Shown here in pieces: positions 51,953 through 60,809 of a DNA stretch of 64,000 nt. Below the pieces are notes generated by a model that searched no databases, was not told the DNA's origin, and worked only from the letters and a program-made list of their open reading frames with translations. Position numbers and translations under genes: made by a program. The DNA is from Actinomycetes bacterium. Its GTDB lineage: Bacteria > Actinomycetota > Actinomycetes > Propionibacteriales > Nocardioidaceae. How positions within the stretch are numbered: position 1 is the first letter of the stretch; each line of letters opens with the position of its first letter. The DNA lies in assembly GCA_023460975.1 (NCBI GenBank), contig JAEWOG010000026.1:16772-80771 (forward strand), read 5' to 3'.

Positions 51953-52077
51953 TGGATCCTCTTTCATGACGGTGGGGCGGCTCCAAGAAGCCGACCCCGT
52001 GGATGCCCGGCCTGTCTTGCGACGGGCCCGGGGAAGCCTAACAGCCGGTCAATCACGGCCCTGACGCCGGAATGCGA

Positions 52078-52126
52078 CAGGCCCGGTCAGCGCCTTGTGA
52101 CGAGCACGAGGAACTGACCGGGCCTG
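52078..52126 (-). terminator. hairpin between rplO and secY
   Basis: CAGGCCCGGTCAG / CTGACCGGGCCTG, a perfect 13-bp stem with a 23-nt loop, 30 bp after the rplO stop and about 125 bp before secY. It may attenuate read-through, giving secY-adk-map lower or separate expression. Confidence 0.6.
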
Positions 52127-52155
52127 GCAGCAGACGTACGTCCGGTTGGCCGTGA

Positions 52156-52596
52156 TCAGGCCACGGTCACCGAGCCGCCCGCAGCCTCGATCTTCTCCTT
52201 GGCGGAGTTCGAGAACGCGGTGGCGGTGACCTGGACGGCGACGGAGATGTCGCCCTGACCGAGCACCTTGACGGGCTGGTTCTTGCGGACCAGGCCCTTC
52301 GCGACGAGGTCCTCGACGGTGACAGCGCCACCGTTGGGGAAGGCCTCGTTGAGCTTGTCGAGGTTCACGACCTGGAACTCCACCTTGAACGGGTTCTTGA
52401 AGCCCTTGAGCTTCGGAAGCCGCATGTGGATCGGCATCTGGCCACCCTCGAAGGCAACCGGAACCTGGTAGCGAGCCTTGGTGCCCTTGGTACCGCGACC
52501 AGCGGTCTTACCCTTGGACGCCTCACCACGACCCACGCGGGTCTTGGCGGTCTTGGCGCCCGGTGCGGGGCGCAGGTGGTGCAGCTTGAGCGGCAT
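52156..52596 (-). CDS. rplO: 50S ribosomal protein L15
   Basis: Late-assembly 23S rRNA binder. 146 residues from ATG 52596 (MPLKLHHLRPAPGAKTAKTRVGRGEASKGKTAGRGTKGTKAR), GAGG 8 nt upstream; a TTG three codons earlier is less likely. Conserved glycine-rich N-terminus and FEGGQMPIHMRLPKLKGFKN are present. Directly follows rpmD. Confidence 0.96.
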   Translation of the reverse strand: MPLKLHHLRPAPGAKTAKTRVGRGEASKGKTAGRGTKGTKARYQVPVAFEGGQMPIHMRLPKLKGFKNPFKVEFQVVNLDKLNEAFPNGGAVTVEDLVAKGLVRKNQPVKVLGQGDISVAVQVTATAFSNSAKEKIEAAGGSVTVA

Positions 52597-52597
52597 G

Positions 52598-52780
52598 TCA
52601 GTCAACCTCCTCGACCGTCACCAGGTGACGGACGGTGTGGACCATCCCGCGGATCTCGGGACGGTCCTCCTTGACGACGACGTCACCGATGCGCTTGAGA
52701 CCGAGCGAACGCATGGTCTCGCGCTGGTTGGCCTTGCAGCCGATCGTCGACTTCTTCTGCTGGACCTTGAGCTGTGCCAT
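52598..52780 (-). CDS. rpmD: 50S ribosomal protein L30
   Basis: 60 residues, single small domain: LKVQQKKSTIGCKANQRETMRSLGLKRIGDVVVKEDRPEIRGMVHTVRHLVTVEE. Start overlaps the rpsE stop by one base, and rplO begins one base after its stop, so translation is tightly coupled on both sides. Confidence 0.96.
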   Translation of the reverse strand: MAQLKVQQKKSTIGCKANQRETMRSLGLKRIGDVVVKEDRPEIRGMVHTVRHLVTVEEVD

Positions 52781-53409
52781 TACTGAGCCACCCCCGCAGC
52801 GGCAGCGGCCTCGATGCCCTCGGCGCGCGCCTTGAGGAGCGCAGCCGGGGTGACGTCCTCGACCTTGAGGCCACGGCGAGCCGCAACGGCCTCCGGCTCC
52901 TCGAGCATCTTGAGCGCCTCAACGGTCGCGTGCACGATGTTGATCTGGTTGGACGAACCGAGCGACTTGCTCAGCACGTCGTGGATGCCGGCGCACTCCA
53001 GGACGGCGCGCACCGGACCACCGGCGATGACACCGGTACCGGGAGCGGCCGGGCGGAGCAGGACGACGCCAGCCGCCTTCTCGCCCTGGACCGGGTGCGG
53101 GATGGTGCCCTGGATGCGGGGGACCTTGAAGAAGTGCTTCTTGGCCTCCTCGACACCCTTGGCGATCGCCGCAGGAACTTCCTTCGCCTTGCCGTAGCCG
53201 ACGCCGACCAGACCGTCGCCGTCACCCACGATCACGAGGGCGGTGAAGCTGAAGCGACGACCACCCTTCACGACCTTGGCGACGCGGTTGATCGCAACGA
53301 CGCGCTCGATGTAGGCGTTCTTGTCAGCGTTCTGGTCACGGCGACCGTCACGGTTGCGGCCACCGGACTGGCGCTCGCCACCGCGCTGTCCGCGCTGGGC
53401 TCCGCTCAT
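52780..53409 (-). CDS. rpsE: 30S ribosomal protein S5
   Basis: Fidelity-related protein near the decoding site. 209 residues from ATG 53409. An N-terminal Arg/Gly/Asn-rich extension of 30 residues (MSGAQRGQRGGERQSGGRNRDGRRDQN) precedes the S5 double-stranded RNA-binding domain (YIERVVAINRVAKVVKGGRRFSFTALVIVGDGDGLVGVGYGKAKEVP) and the C-terminal domain (GTGVIAGGPVRAVLECAGIHDVLSKSLGSSNQIN). Confidence 0.96.
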   Translation of the reverse strand: MSGAQRGQRGGERQSGGRNRDGRRDQNADKNAYIERVVAINRVAKVVKGGRRFSFTALVIVGDGDGLVGVGYGKAKEVPAAIAKGVEEAKKHFFKVPRIQGTIPHPVQGEKAAGVVLLRPAAPGTGVIAGGPVRAVLECAGIHDVLSKSLGSSNQINIVHATVEALKMLEEPEAVAARRGLKVEDVTPAALLKARAEGIEAAAAAGVAQ

Positions 53410-53440
53410 GAGATCTTCCTCTTCTCTCTCTGGTCCGGCG

Positions 53441-53824
53441 TCAGAACGCCAGGCCACCCTCGCGGGCGGCGTCGGCGAGGGCCGCGATGCGGCCGTGGTA
53501 CTTGTTGCCGGCGCGGTCGAAGACGACCGACTCGACACCCGCAGCCTTGGCGCGCTCGGCGACGAGGGCGCCGACCTTCTGAGCCTTGGCGGTCTTGTCA
53601 CCCGAGTCGGCGCGCAGGTCCGCCTCCATGGTGGAGGCGTACGCCACGGTCTTGCCGACCAGGTCGTCGACGACCTGCACAGAGATGTGCTTGGCCGACT
53701 TGGTGACCACCAGGCGCGGACGCTCGGCCGTGCCGGAGATGCGCTTGCGACCGCGCATCTGGCGACGCAGGCGGGAGCGGACGCGAACGGCGGTGTGCTT
53801 GTTGTTGGACAGCGAGATCGCCAT
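53441..53824 (-). CDS. rplR: 50S ribosomal protein L18
   Basis: Binds 5S rRNA with L5. 127 residues from ATG 53824 (MAISLSNNKHTAVRVRSRLRRQMRGRKRISGTAERPRLVV), with KTAKAQKVGALVAERAKAAGVESVVFDRAGNKYHGRIAALADAAREGGLAF at the end. Lies 2 bp after the rplF stop. Confidence 0.96.
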   Translation of the reverse strand: MAISLSNNKHTAVRVRSRLRRQMRGRKRISGTAERPRLVVTKSAKHISVQVVDDLVGKTVAYASTMEADLRADSGDKTAKAQKVGALVAERAKAAGVESVVFDRAGNKYHGRIAALADAAREGGLAF

Positions 53825-53826
53825 GG

Positions 53827-54369
53827 TCACTTACCAGCCTTTCCGACCTTGCGACGGATGTGCTCGCCGGCGTAGCGCACGCCCTTGCCCTTGTAGGGCT
53901 CAGGCTTGCGGAGCTTGCGGATGTTCGCCGCAACCTCACCCACGAGCTGCTTGTCGATGCCGACGACGCCGAGCTTGGTCGGGCCCTCGACGGTGAAGGT
54001 GATGCCCTCGGGGGCATCGAAGATGATCGGGTGCGAGTACCCGAGCTGGAACTCCAGCTGGGTCGGGCCCTTCGACAGGACGCGGTAACCCACGCCCACG
54101 ATCTCGAGCTTCTTCTCGTACCCCTCGGTGACGCCGACGACCATGTTGTTGATGAGGGTGCGGGTCAGGCCGTGGAGCGAGCGGCTCTCACGGTGGTCGT
54201 CAGGACGCTTCACCTCCAGCGAACCATCCTCGGCCTTCTCGACGGTGATCGGAGCGGCGACGTTGTGGGACAGGGTGCCCTTGGGGCCCTTGACCGTGAC
54301 CTCGGCAGCGTCGATGGCGACATCGACACCGGAGGGAACGGTGATGGGGAGCTTGCCAATGCGCGACAT
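53827..54369 (-). CDS. rplF: 50S ribosomal protein L6
   Basis: 180 residues from ATG 54369 (MSRIGKLPITVPSGVDVAI). Two tandem RNA-binding domains; C-terminal signature PEPYKGKGVRYAGEHIRRKVGKAGK. An earlier in-frame start at 54429 would add 20 residues without homology and is rejected. Confidence 0.96.
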   Translation of the reverse strand: MSRIGKLPITVPSGVDVAIDAAEVTVKGPKGTLSHNVAAPITVEKAEDGSLEVKRPDDHRESRSLHGLTRTLINNMVVGVTEGYEKKLEIVGVGYRVLSKGPTQLEFQLGYSHPIIFDAPEGITFTVEGPTKLGVVGIDKQLVGEVAANIRKLRKPEPYKGKGVRYAGEHIRRKVGKAGK

Positions 54370-54400
54370 GCTTAGTCTCTCTCCTTCTCGTTCGCCCAGG

Positions 54401-54820
54401 TCACCAGACGTAGGCGAGGACTTCCCCACCCACGCCCTTCTGGTTCGCCTGGCGGTCGGTCAGGAGGCCCTGGCTCGTCGAGATGATCGCGACGCCCAGT
54501 CCACCGAGGACCTTCGGCAGGTTGGTGTGCTTGGCGTACACGCGCAGACCGGGCTTGCTGATGCGGCGAACGCCGGCGATCGAGCGCTCCCGGTTGCGGC
54601 CGTACTTGAGCGTGACGGTCAGGGTCTTGCCCACAGCGGCGTTGCCTTCGCTGTCGACGTTGTCCTTCACGTCGTAGGAGGTGATGTAACCCTCCTGCTT
54701 GAGGATCTCGGCGAGGCCCGCCTTCATCTTGCTGTAAGGCATCGACACCGAGTCGTGGTACGCCTGGTTGGCGTTACGCAGACGCGTGAGCATGTCTGCG
54801 ATCGGGTCAGTCATCGTCAT
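54401..54820 (-). CDS. rpsH: 30S ribosomal protein S8
   Basis: 16S rRNA central-domain binder and, in other bacteria, the repressor of the spc operon. 139 residues: MTMTDPIADMLTRLRNANQAYHDSVSMPYSKMKAGLAEILKQEGYI and the C-terminal STSQGLLTDRQANQKGVGGEVLAYVW. A small hairpin lies in the 122-bp gap before it. Confidence 0.96.
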   Translation of the reverse strand: MTMTDPIADMLTRLRNANQAYHDSVSMPYSKMKAGLAEILKQEGYITSYDVKDNVDSEGNAAVGKTLTVTLKYGRNRERSIAGVRRISKPGLRVYAKHTNLPKVLGGLGVAIISTSQGLLTDRQANQKGVGGEVLAYVW

Positions 54821-54850
54821 GGCCGTGAGGCCCTTTCTCCACCGCGGTTT

Positions 54851-54871
54851 CGCGCCTGCGTGTCAGGCGCG
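54851..54871 (-). promoter_or_regulatory. small hairpin between rpsN and rpsH
   Basis: CGCGCCTG / CAGGCGCG, 8-bp stem with CGTGT loop, 31 nt before rpsH. Possibly a translational control or processing site; S8-binding has not been shown here. Confidence 0.35.
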
Positions 54872-54942
54872 ACCTTCAGCGATCGTTTGGTGTGGCTACG
54901 AATGTCACCCGGAGAACCGGGCGACGAAGGACTGGGGTCGGG

Positions 54943-55128
54943 TCACCAAGAGGACTTGGTGACACCCGGCAGCTCACCGCGGTGAGCCATCTCCCGCAGG
55001 CAGATGCGGCACAGGCCGAACTTGCGGTAGACGGCCTTCGGGCGACCGCAGCGCTGGCAGCGCGTGTAGCCACGCACTGCGAACTTCGGCTTGCGGGCGG
55101 CCTTGACCTTGAGTGCAGTCTTCGCCAT
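54943..55128 (-). CDS. rpsN: 30S ribosomal protein S14, type Z (zinc)
   Basis: 61 residues, the short zinc form: [43 protein letters not shown], with the four zinc Cys (CxxC...CxxC) intact. One base separates it from the rplE stop. A long zinc-free S14 may exist elsewhere for zinc limitation. Confidence 0.97.
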
Positions 55129-55129
55129 G

Positions 55130-55681
55130 TCAGTTCTCCTTGAACGGGAAGCCGAGCTGCTTGAGCAGTGCGCGGCCCTCTTCGTCGTTGGTGGCGGTGG
55201 TGACGACCGTGATGTCCATACCGCGCGAGCGGTCGATCTTGTCCTGGTCGATCTCGTGGAACATGACCTGCTCGGTCAGACCGAACGTGTAGTTGCCGCG
55301 ACCGTCGAACTGCTTGGGCGACAGACCACGGAAGTCACGGATGCGGGGCAGCGCCAGCGAGAGCAGGCGGTCCAGGAACTCCCACATGCGGTCGCCGCGC
55401 AGCGTGACGTGCGCACCGATCGGCATGCCCTCACGCAGCTTGAACTGGGCGATGGACTTGCGGGCCTTCGTGACAGCCGGCTTCTGGCCGGTGATCGCGG
55501 TGAGGTCCTTGATGGCGCCCTCGATCAGCTTGGAGTCGCGAGCAGCCTCGCCGACACCCATGTTGACCACGATCTTGACCAGGCCGGGGACCTGCATGAC
55601 GTTCTTGATCTCGAACTCGGACTGCAGCGCGGGGATGATCTCCTCGCGGTAGCGCGTCTTGAAACGAGGCGTCTCGGCCAT
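55130..55681 (-). CDS. rplE: 50S ribosomal protein L5
   Basis: 5S rRNA binder contacting P-site tRNA. 183 residues: [85 protein letters not shown]-terminal [47 protein letters not shown]. Lies 1 bp after rplX. Confidence 0.97.
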
Positions 55682-55682
55682 G

Positions 55683-56042
55683 TCAGATCTCCTTGCCGGT
55701 CTTGCGCGAGATGCGCACCGAACGCTCGGCCGCGTACGTGGAACCGTCCGGGCGGCGCTTGGTGACCTCGTCGCGGCGGAAGCCGACGCGGGTCACGCCG
55801 TCACCGTCGACCAGCATCACGTTGGACACGTGGATGGGCGCCTCGACGGTGATGATGCCGCCGGTGTTGGAGCCAGCACCCTGCTGGACGGACTTGGTGT
55901 GACGCTTGACGAGGTTCACGCCCTCGACGACGACGCGGTCGTCCTCGCGCAGCACGCGAATGACCTTGCCCTTGGCGCCCTTGTCGGAACCGGCGATCAC
56001 CAGGACGGTGTCGCCCTTCTTGATGTTCATGCTCTTACCCAT
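55683..56042 (-). CDS. rplX: 50S ribosomal protein L24
   Basis: Early 23S rRNA assembly initiator. 119 residues from ATG 56042, which overlaps the rplN stop by one base; KOW motif in KKGDTVLVIAGSDKGAKGKVIRVLREDDRVVVEGVN. The C-terminus (RPDGSTYAAERSVRISRKTGKEI) is normal. Confidence 0.96.
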   Translation of the reverse strand: MGKSMNIKKGDTVLVIAGSDKGAKGKVIRVLREDDRVVVEGVNLVKRHTKSVQQGAGSNTGGIITVEAPIHVSNVMLVDGDGVTRVGFRRDEVTKRRPDGSTYAAERSVRISRKTGKEI

Positions 56043-56410
56043 CACAGCACCTCCGGCGCGAGCGAGATGATCTTCATGAACTTCTTCTCGCGCAGCTCAC
56101 GACCGACGGGCCCGAAGATGCGGGTACCGCGGGGCTCGCCGTCGTTCTTGAGGATGACCGCTGCGTTCTCGTCGAAGCGGATGTAGGAACCGTCGGGCCG
56201 ACGACGCTCCTTGGCGGTGCGTACGACCACGGCCTTGACGACGTCGCCCTTCTTGACGTTGCCACCGGGGATCGCGTCCTTGACGGTGGCGACGATGACG
56301 TCACCGATGCCGGCGTAGCGACGACCAGAGCCACCGAGAACACGGATGCAGAGGATCTCCTTCGCACCGGTGTTGTCGGCGACCTTGAGTCGCGACTCCT
56401 GCTGGATCAT
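56042..56410 (-). CDS. rplN: 50S ribosomal protein L14
   Basis: 122 residues, standard length: MIQQESRLKVADNTGAKEILCIRVLGGSGRRYAGIGDVIVATVKDAIPGGNVKKGDVVKAVVVRT. It is the first gene of the spc-type group; a hairpin separates it from rpsQ, the last gene of the S10-type group. Confidence 0.97.
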   Translation of the reverse strand: MIQQESRLKVADNTGAKEILCIRVLGGSGRRYAGIGDVIVATVKDAIPGGNVKKGDVVKAVVVRTAKERRRPDGSYIRFDENAAVILKNDGEPRGTRIFGPVGRELREKKFMKIISLAPEVL

Positions 56411-56483
56411 TGATTTCTCCTGGTTGTCGAGCTGGTTCTCACGCCCGTCGGACGTGAGCCTTGCCGAACTTGTAGGTGGGGAT

Positions 56484-56509
56484 GGGCAGGCGGCTCACAC
56501 CGCCTGCCC
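56484..56509 (-). terminator. hairpin at the S10/spc operon boundary
   Basis: GGGCAGGCGG / CCGCCTGCCC, perfect 10-bp stem with CTCACA loop, 5 bp after the rpsQ stop. It marks the point where the S10 and spc operons are separate in E. coli, so it may be a partial terminator here. Confidence 0.6.
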
Positions 56510-56514
56510 GGGTG

Positions 56515-56787
56515 TCACTTGGCCTTCTCGAGCACTTCGACGAGGCGCCAGCGCTTCGTGGCGGACAGCGGACGGGTCTCCATGATGAGGACCCGGTCGC
56601 CGATGCCACACTCGTTCTGCTCGTCGTGCGCCTTGAGACGCGACGTCTTGCGCATGACCTTGCCGTACAGGGCGTGCTTCACACGGTCCTCGACAGCGAC
56701 CACGATGGTCTTGTCCATCTTGTCGCTGACGACCAGGCCCTCACGGACCTTGCGTGCGTTGCGCACCTCGGTGGTGTTCTCGCTCAT
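56515..56787 (-). CDS. rpsQ: 30S ribosomal protein S17
   Basis: OB-fold 16S rRNA binder. 90 residues: NARKVREGLVVSDKMDKTIVVAVEDRVKHALYGKVMRKTSRLKAHDEQNECGIGDRVLIMETRPLSATKRWRLVEVLEKAK. ATGA overlap with rpmC. Last gene before the boundary hairpin. Confidence 0.97.
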   Translation of the reverse strand: MSENTTEVRNARKVREGLVVSDKMDKTIVVAVEDRVKHALYGKVMRKTSRLKAHDEQNECGIGDRVLIMETRPLSATKRWRLVEVLEKAK

Positions 56788-57029
56788 GCCTTCGCCTCTT
56801 CCGTGCTCGCGCCCGGAGCGGTACGAATCCCGAGCTCACGCTCGCGCACCACGGTGTAGATCCGGGCAATGTCCTTCTTGACCGTGCGGAGCCGGCTGTT
56901 GCTCTCCAGCTGGCCGGTGGCCGCCTGGAAGCGGAGGTTGAACAGCTCCTCCTTGGCCTCGCGCAGCTTGGCCTCGAGGTCCGTGGCGTTGAGCTCGTCG
57001 AGCTCGTGGGCGGTCTGCTTGTCAGCCAT
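56784..57029 (-). CDS. rpmC: 50S ribosomal protein L29
   Basis: 81 residues, two-helix protein near the exit tunnel: HELDELNATDLEAKLREAKEELFNLRFQAATGQLESNSRLRTVKKDIARIYTVVRERELG, with a short acidic tail. Overlaps the neighbouring genes at both ends (1 and 4 nt). Confidence 0.97.
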   Translation of the reverse strand: MADKQTAHELDELNATDLEAKLREAKEELFNLRFQAATGQLESNSRLRTVKKDIARIYTVVRERELGIRTAPGASTEEAKA

Positions 57030-57448
57030 CAGAATTCACCAGCTTCGCGGGAGACGAACCGGCACTTCATGGGGAGCTTGTGCATCGCACGGCGCATGGC
57101 CTCGCGAGCAACCTCCTCCGAAACACCGGACAGTTCGAACATGACGCGGCCGGGCTTGACGTTGGCAACCCACCACTCCGGGGAACCCTTACCGGAACCC
57201 ATGCGGGTCTCAGCAGGCTTCTTGGTCAGGGGCCGGTCGGGGTAGATGTTGATCCAGACCTTGCCGCCACGCTTGATGTGGCGGGTCATGGCGATACGAG
57301 CGGACTCGATCTGACGGTTGGTGACGTAGTGACCCTCAACCGCCTGGATGCCGAAGTCACCGAACGCGAGCGAGGTGCCACCCTTGGCAACGCCAGTGCG
57401 CTTGGGGTGGTGCTGCTTGCGGTGCTTGACACGACGGGGCATCAACAT
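57029..57448 (-). CDS. rplP: 50S ribosomal protein L16
   Basis: Peptidyl-transferase-centre-proximal protein. 139 residues: MLMPRRVKHRKQHHPKRTGVAKGGTSLAFGDFGIQAVEGHYVTNRQIESARIAMTRHIKRGGKVWINIYPDRPLTKKPAETRMGSGKGSPEWWVANVKPGRVMFEL. Start ATG 57448 preferred over the ATG two codons later by homology. Confidence 0.97.
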   Translation of the reverse strand: MLMPRRVKHRKQHHPKRTGVAKGGTSLAFGDFGIQAVEGHYVTNRQIESARIAMTRHIKRGGKVWINIYPDRPLTKKPAETRMGSGKGSPEWWVANVKPGRVMFELSGVSEEVAREAMRRAMHKLPMKCRFVSREAGEF

Positions 57449-57453
57449 GGGGG

Positions 57454-58266
57454 TCAGCCCTCCTGTCCGGTCGTGGCCTCCGCGGGAGCCTCGGCCGGAG
57501 CCTCGGACTGCGCGGGGGCGTCGTTGCGGGGAGCGCGGTCACCGCGCGAGCCACGGCTCGGGCGGTCGCCACGCGACGGGCGGTTACCGCGGCCGGGGGC
57601 ACCGGCGCGGGCGGCCTGCTGGGCCTGGCGCTCGGCACGGGTGCCGGCAACCTCGCCCTTGTAGATCCAGACCTTGACGCCGATGCGGCCGAAGGTCGTA
57701 CGGGCCTCGTAGAAGCCGTAGTCGATGTCCGCGCGGAGCGTGTGCAGGGGCACGCGGCCCTCGCGGTAGAACTCCGTACGCGACATCTCGGCGCCGTTGA
57801 GGCGGCCCGAGCACTGGATCCGGATGCCCTTGGCACCGGAACGCATCGCGGTCTGCATCGCCTTGCGCATGGCACGGCGGAACTGAACGCGGCCGGACAG
57901 CTGCTCGGCAACGCCCTGGGCAACCAGCTGCGCGTCGATCTCGGGGTTCTTGACCTCGAGGATGTTCAGCTGAACCTGCTTGCCCGTGAGCTTCTCGAGC
58001 TCGGTACGGATGCGGTCAGCCTCGGCGCCGCGGCGACCGATGACGATGCCGGGACGGGCCGTGTGGATGTCCACACGGACGCGGTCACGGGTGCGCTCGA
58101 TCTCGACCTTGGAGATGCCGGCCCGCTCCATGCCCTTGGAGAGCAGCTTGCGGATCTTGACGTCCTCACCGACGTAGTCGGAGTAGAGCTTGTCGGCGTA
58201 CCAACGGCTCTTGTGGTCGGTCGAGATGCCCAGGCGGAACCCGTTCGGGTTGATCTTCTGGCCCAT
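57454..58266 (-). CDS. rpsC: 30S ribosomal protein S3 with RG-rich tail
   Basis: mRNA-entry-channel protein. 270 residues from ATG 58266: MGQKINPNGFRLGISTDHKSRWYADK, KH domain (VDIHTARPGIVIGRRGAEADRIRTELEKLTGKQVQLNI) and the C-terminal domain (ERVQFRRAMRKAMQTAMRSGAKGIRIQCSGRLNGAEMSRTE-like). The last 55 residues are an Arg/Gly/Ser/Pro and then Ala/Glu-rich extension (RGNRPSRGDRPSRGSRGDRAP), longer than E. coli S3 (233). Its start overlaps the rplV stop by one base. Confidence 0.96.
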   Translation of the reverse strand: MGQKINPNGFRLGISTDHKSRWYADKLYSDYVGEDVKIRKLLSKGMERAGISKVEIERTRDRVRVDIHTARPGIVIGRRGAEADRIRTELEKLTGKQVQLNILEVKNPEIDAQLVAQGVAEQLSGRVQFRRAMRKAMQTAMRSGAKGIRIQCSGRLNGAEMSRTEFYREGRVPLHTLRADIDYGFYEARTTFGRIGVKVWIYKGEVAGTRAERQAQQAARAGAPGRGNRPSRGDRPSRGSRGDRAPRNDAPAQSEAPAEAPAEATTGQEG

Positions 58267-58685
58267 CAGGCACCCTTTCCGTTCTTGACGACGTCGGCCG
58301 GCTGCACGACCAGCGTGATGTGGCTGGTGCGCTTGTTGATGCGGGTGGCACGGCCCTGTGCACGGGGGCGCCAACGCTTCATGGTCGGACCCTCGTCGAC
58401 GCGCGCCACGGAGATCACCAGGTCGGCCCGCTTGAGGCCCTCGGTGGTCTCGGCGTTGGCGATCGCGCTCTCCAGCACCTTGTAAACCGTCTCCGAGGCG
58501 GCCTGCGGCGCGAACTGCAGCAGGGCCAGGGCCTCGTCAACTTCCAGGCCGCGGATCATGTCGATGACCCGGCGCGCCTTCATGGGGGTGATCCGCACGA
58601 AGCGTGCGCTCGCGAAGGCTCCCGGCTGGTCGCCGAGCAGCGACTCGCGGCGCGCGCTGGTGCGCATGCGCTCTGTAACGCTCAT
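58266..58685 (-). CDS. rplV: 50S ribosomal protein L22
   Basis: Exit-tunnel protein. 139 residues: FASARFVRITPMKARRVIDMIRGLEVDEALALLQFAPQAASETVYKVLESAIANAETTEGLKRADLVISVARVDEGPTMKRWRPRAQGRATRINKRTSHITLVV. The N-terminus is about 25 residues longer than in E. coli. The tunnel-loop RPRAQGRATRI is intact. Confidence 0.97.
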   Translation of the reverse strand: MSVTERMRTSARRESLLGDQPGAFASARFVRITPMKARRVIDMIRGLEVDEALALLQFAPQAASETVYKVLESAIANAETTEGLKRADLVISVARVDEGPTMKRWRPRAQGRATRINKRTSHITLVVQPADVVKNGKGA

Positions 58686-58716
58686 AGCTCGTTGTCTCCA
58701 GTTCTGTCGCGCCGCG

Positions 58717-58998
58717 TCAGCGGCGGCGACCCTTCCGGTCTTCCTTCACGTGCCCGCGGTAGGTGCGGGTGGGGGCAAACTCACCGAGCTTGTGGCCGAC
58801 CATGGAGTCGGTCACGAAGACGGGAACGTGCTTGCGACCGTCGTGCACGGCGATGGTGTGACCGATCATGGCGGGCACAATCATCGACCGGCGCGACCAA
58901 GTCTTGATGACGTTGTGGGAACCCTTGTCGTTCTCGGCGTCCACCTTCTTCATCAGGTGGTCGTCCACGAAGGGACCCTTCTTCAGGCTGCGAGGCAT
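58717..58998 (-). CDS. rpsS: 30S ribosomal protein S19
   Basis: 93 residues: MPRSLKKGPFVDDHLMKKVDAENDKGSHNVIKTWSRRSMIVPAMIGHTIAVHDGRKHVPVFVTDSMVGHKLGEFAPTRTYRGHVKEDRKGRRR. Standard length; 14 bp after rplB. Confidence 0.97.
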   Translation of the reverse strand: MPRSLKKGPFVDDHLMKKVDAENDKGSHNVIKTWSRRSMIVPAMIGHTIAVHDGRKHVPVFVTDSMVGHKLGEFAPTRTYRGHVKEDRKGRRR

Positions 58999-59012
58999 GT
59001 CCTAGTCCCTTC

Positions 59013-59846
<834 letters not shown>

Positions 59847-59881
59847 CAGATGTTCCTCAGCTCAGTCCCTTGGTGACCCGG

Positions 59882-60187
59882 TCAGGAGACCGGACCCCCG
59901 AAGATGTCGATGCGGTGACCCTCGGCCAGGCTGACGATCGCGCGCTTGGTGTTGGCACGCTTGCCCATGCCGAAGCGGGTACGACGCGTCTTGCCCTGAC
60001 GGTTGATGGTGTTGACGGAGGTGACCTTCACGCCGAAGACCTTCTCGACCGCGATCTTGATCTCGGTCTTGTTCGCGTCGGGGCGAACGATGAAGGTGTA
60101 CTTGTTGGCGTCGAGCAGGCCGTAGCTCTTCTCCGACACGACCGGCGCGATCAGGATGTCGCGGGGGTCCTTGTGCAGGGTGCTCAC
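59882..60187 (-). CDS. rplW: 50S ribosomal protein L23
   Basis: Exit-site protein that docks trigger factor and SRP. 101 residues: LHKDPRDILIAPVVSEKSYGLLDANKYTFIVRPDANKTEIKIAVEKVFGVKVTSVNTINRQGKTRRTRFGMGKRANTKRAIVSLAEGHRIDIF. ATGA overlap with rplD. Confidence 0.97.
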   Translation of the reverse strand: MSTLHKDPRDILIAPVVSEKSYGLLDANKYTFIVRPDANKTEIKIAVEKVFGVKVTSVNTINRQGKTRRTRFGMGKRANTKRAIVSLAEGHRIDIFGGPVS

Positions 60188-60807
60188 TTGTCGTTCTCCT
60201 CGTTCTGGCCCGTGGCCTTCGCGACGAACGCGTCGTAGGCGCCCTTGGTGAACACCACGTCGTCGGAGGCGAGCACGTCGTACGTGTTGAGCTGGTCGAC
60301 AGCGACGATGTGGACCTCGGGCGCGTTGCGCAGCGAGAGCCAGGTGATCGTGTCGGTGCGCTCCAGGACGACCAGGTAGCGGGCGCGGTCGCTCAGCGAG
60401 ACGAGCGACGCGAGCGCGGCCTTCGTGGACGGCTTGTCGCCGGACACGAGGCCCTCGACCACGTGGAGGCGGTCGTTGCGAGCCCGGTCCGAGAGGGCGC
60501 CACGCAGAGCGGCAGCCTTCATCTTCTTGGGCGTGCGCTGGCTGTAGTCGCGCGGCTGCGGGCCGTGGACGACGCCACCACCAGCGAACTGCGGAGCGCG
60601 CGTCGAACCCTGGCGGGCGCGACCGGTGCCCTTCTGCTTGTAGGGCTTGCGGCCACCACCGCGGACCTCGCCGCGGGTCTTGGTGGCGTGCGTGCCCTGA
60701 CGAGCAGCGGCCTGCTGGGCCACGACGACCTGGTGGATCAACGGAACGTTGACCTCGACGTCGAAGATCTCGGTGGGCAGATCAACCTTGACGGTCTTGA
60801 CAGCCAT
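60184..60807 (-). CDS. rplD: 50S ribosomal protein L4
   Basis: 23S rRNA binder lining the tunnel; in E. coli it represses the S10 operon. 207 residues, with the tunnel loop ARQGTHATKTRGEVRGGGRKPYKQKGTGRARQGSTRAPQFAGGGVVHGPQPRDYSQ and C-terminal NAPEVHIVAVDQLNTYDVLASDDVVFTKGAYDAF. It overlaps rplW by 4 nt. Confidence 0.97.
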   Translation of the reverse strand: MAVKTVKVDLPTEIFDVEVNVPLIHQVVVAQQAAARQGTHATKTRGEVRGGGRKPYKQKGTGRARQGSTRAPQFAGGGVVHGPQPRDYSQRTPKKMKAAALRGALSDRARNDRLHVVEGLVSGDKPSTKAALASLVSLSDRARYLVVLERTDTITWLSLRNAPEVHIVAVDQLNTYDVLASDDVVFTKGAYDAFVAKATGQNEENDK

Positions 60808-60809
60808 GC

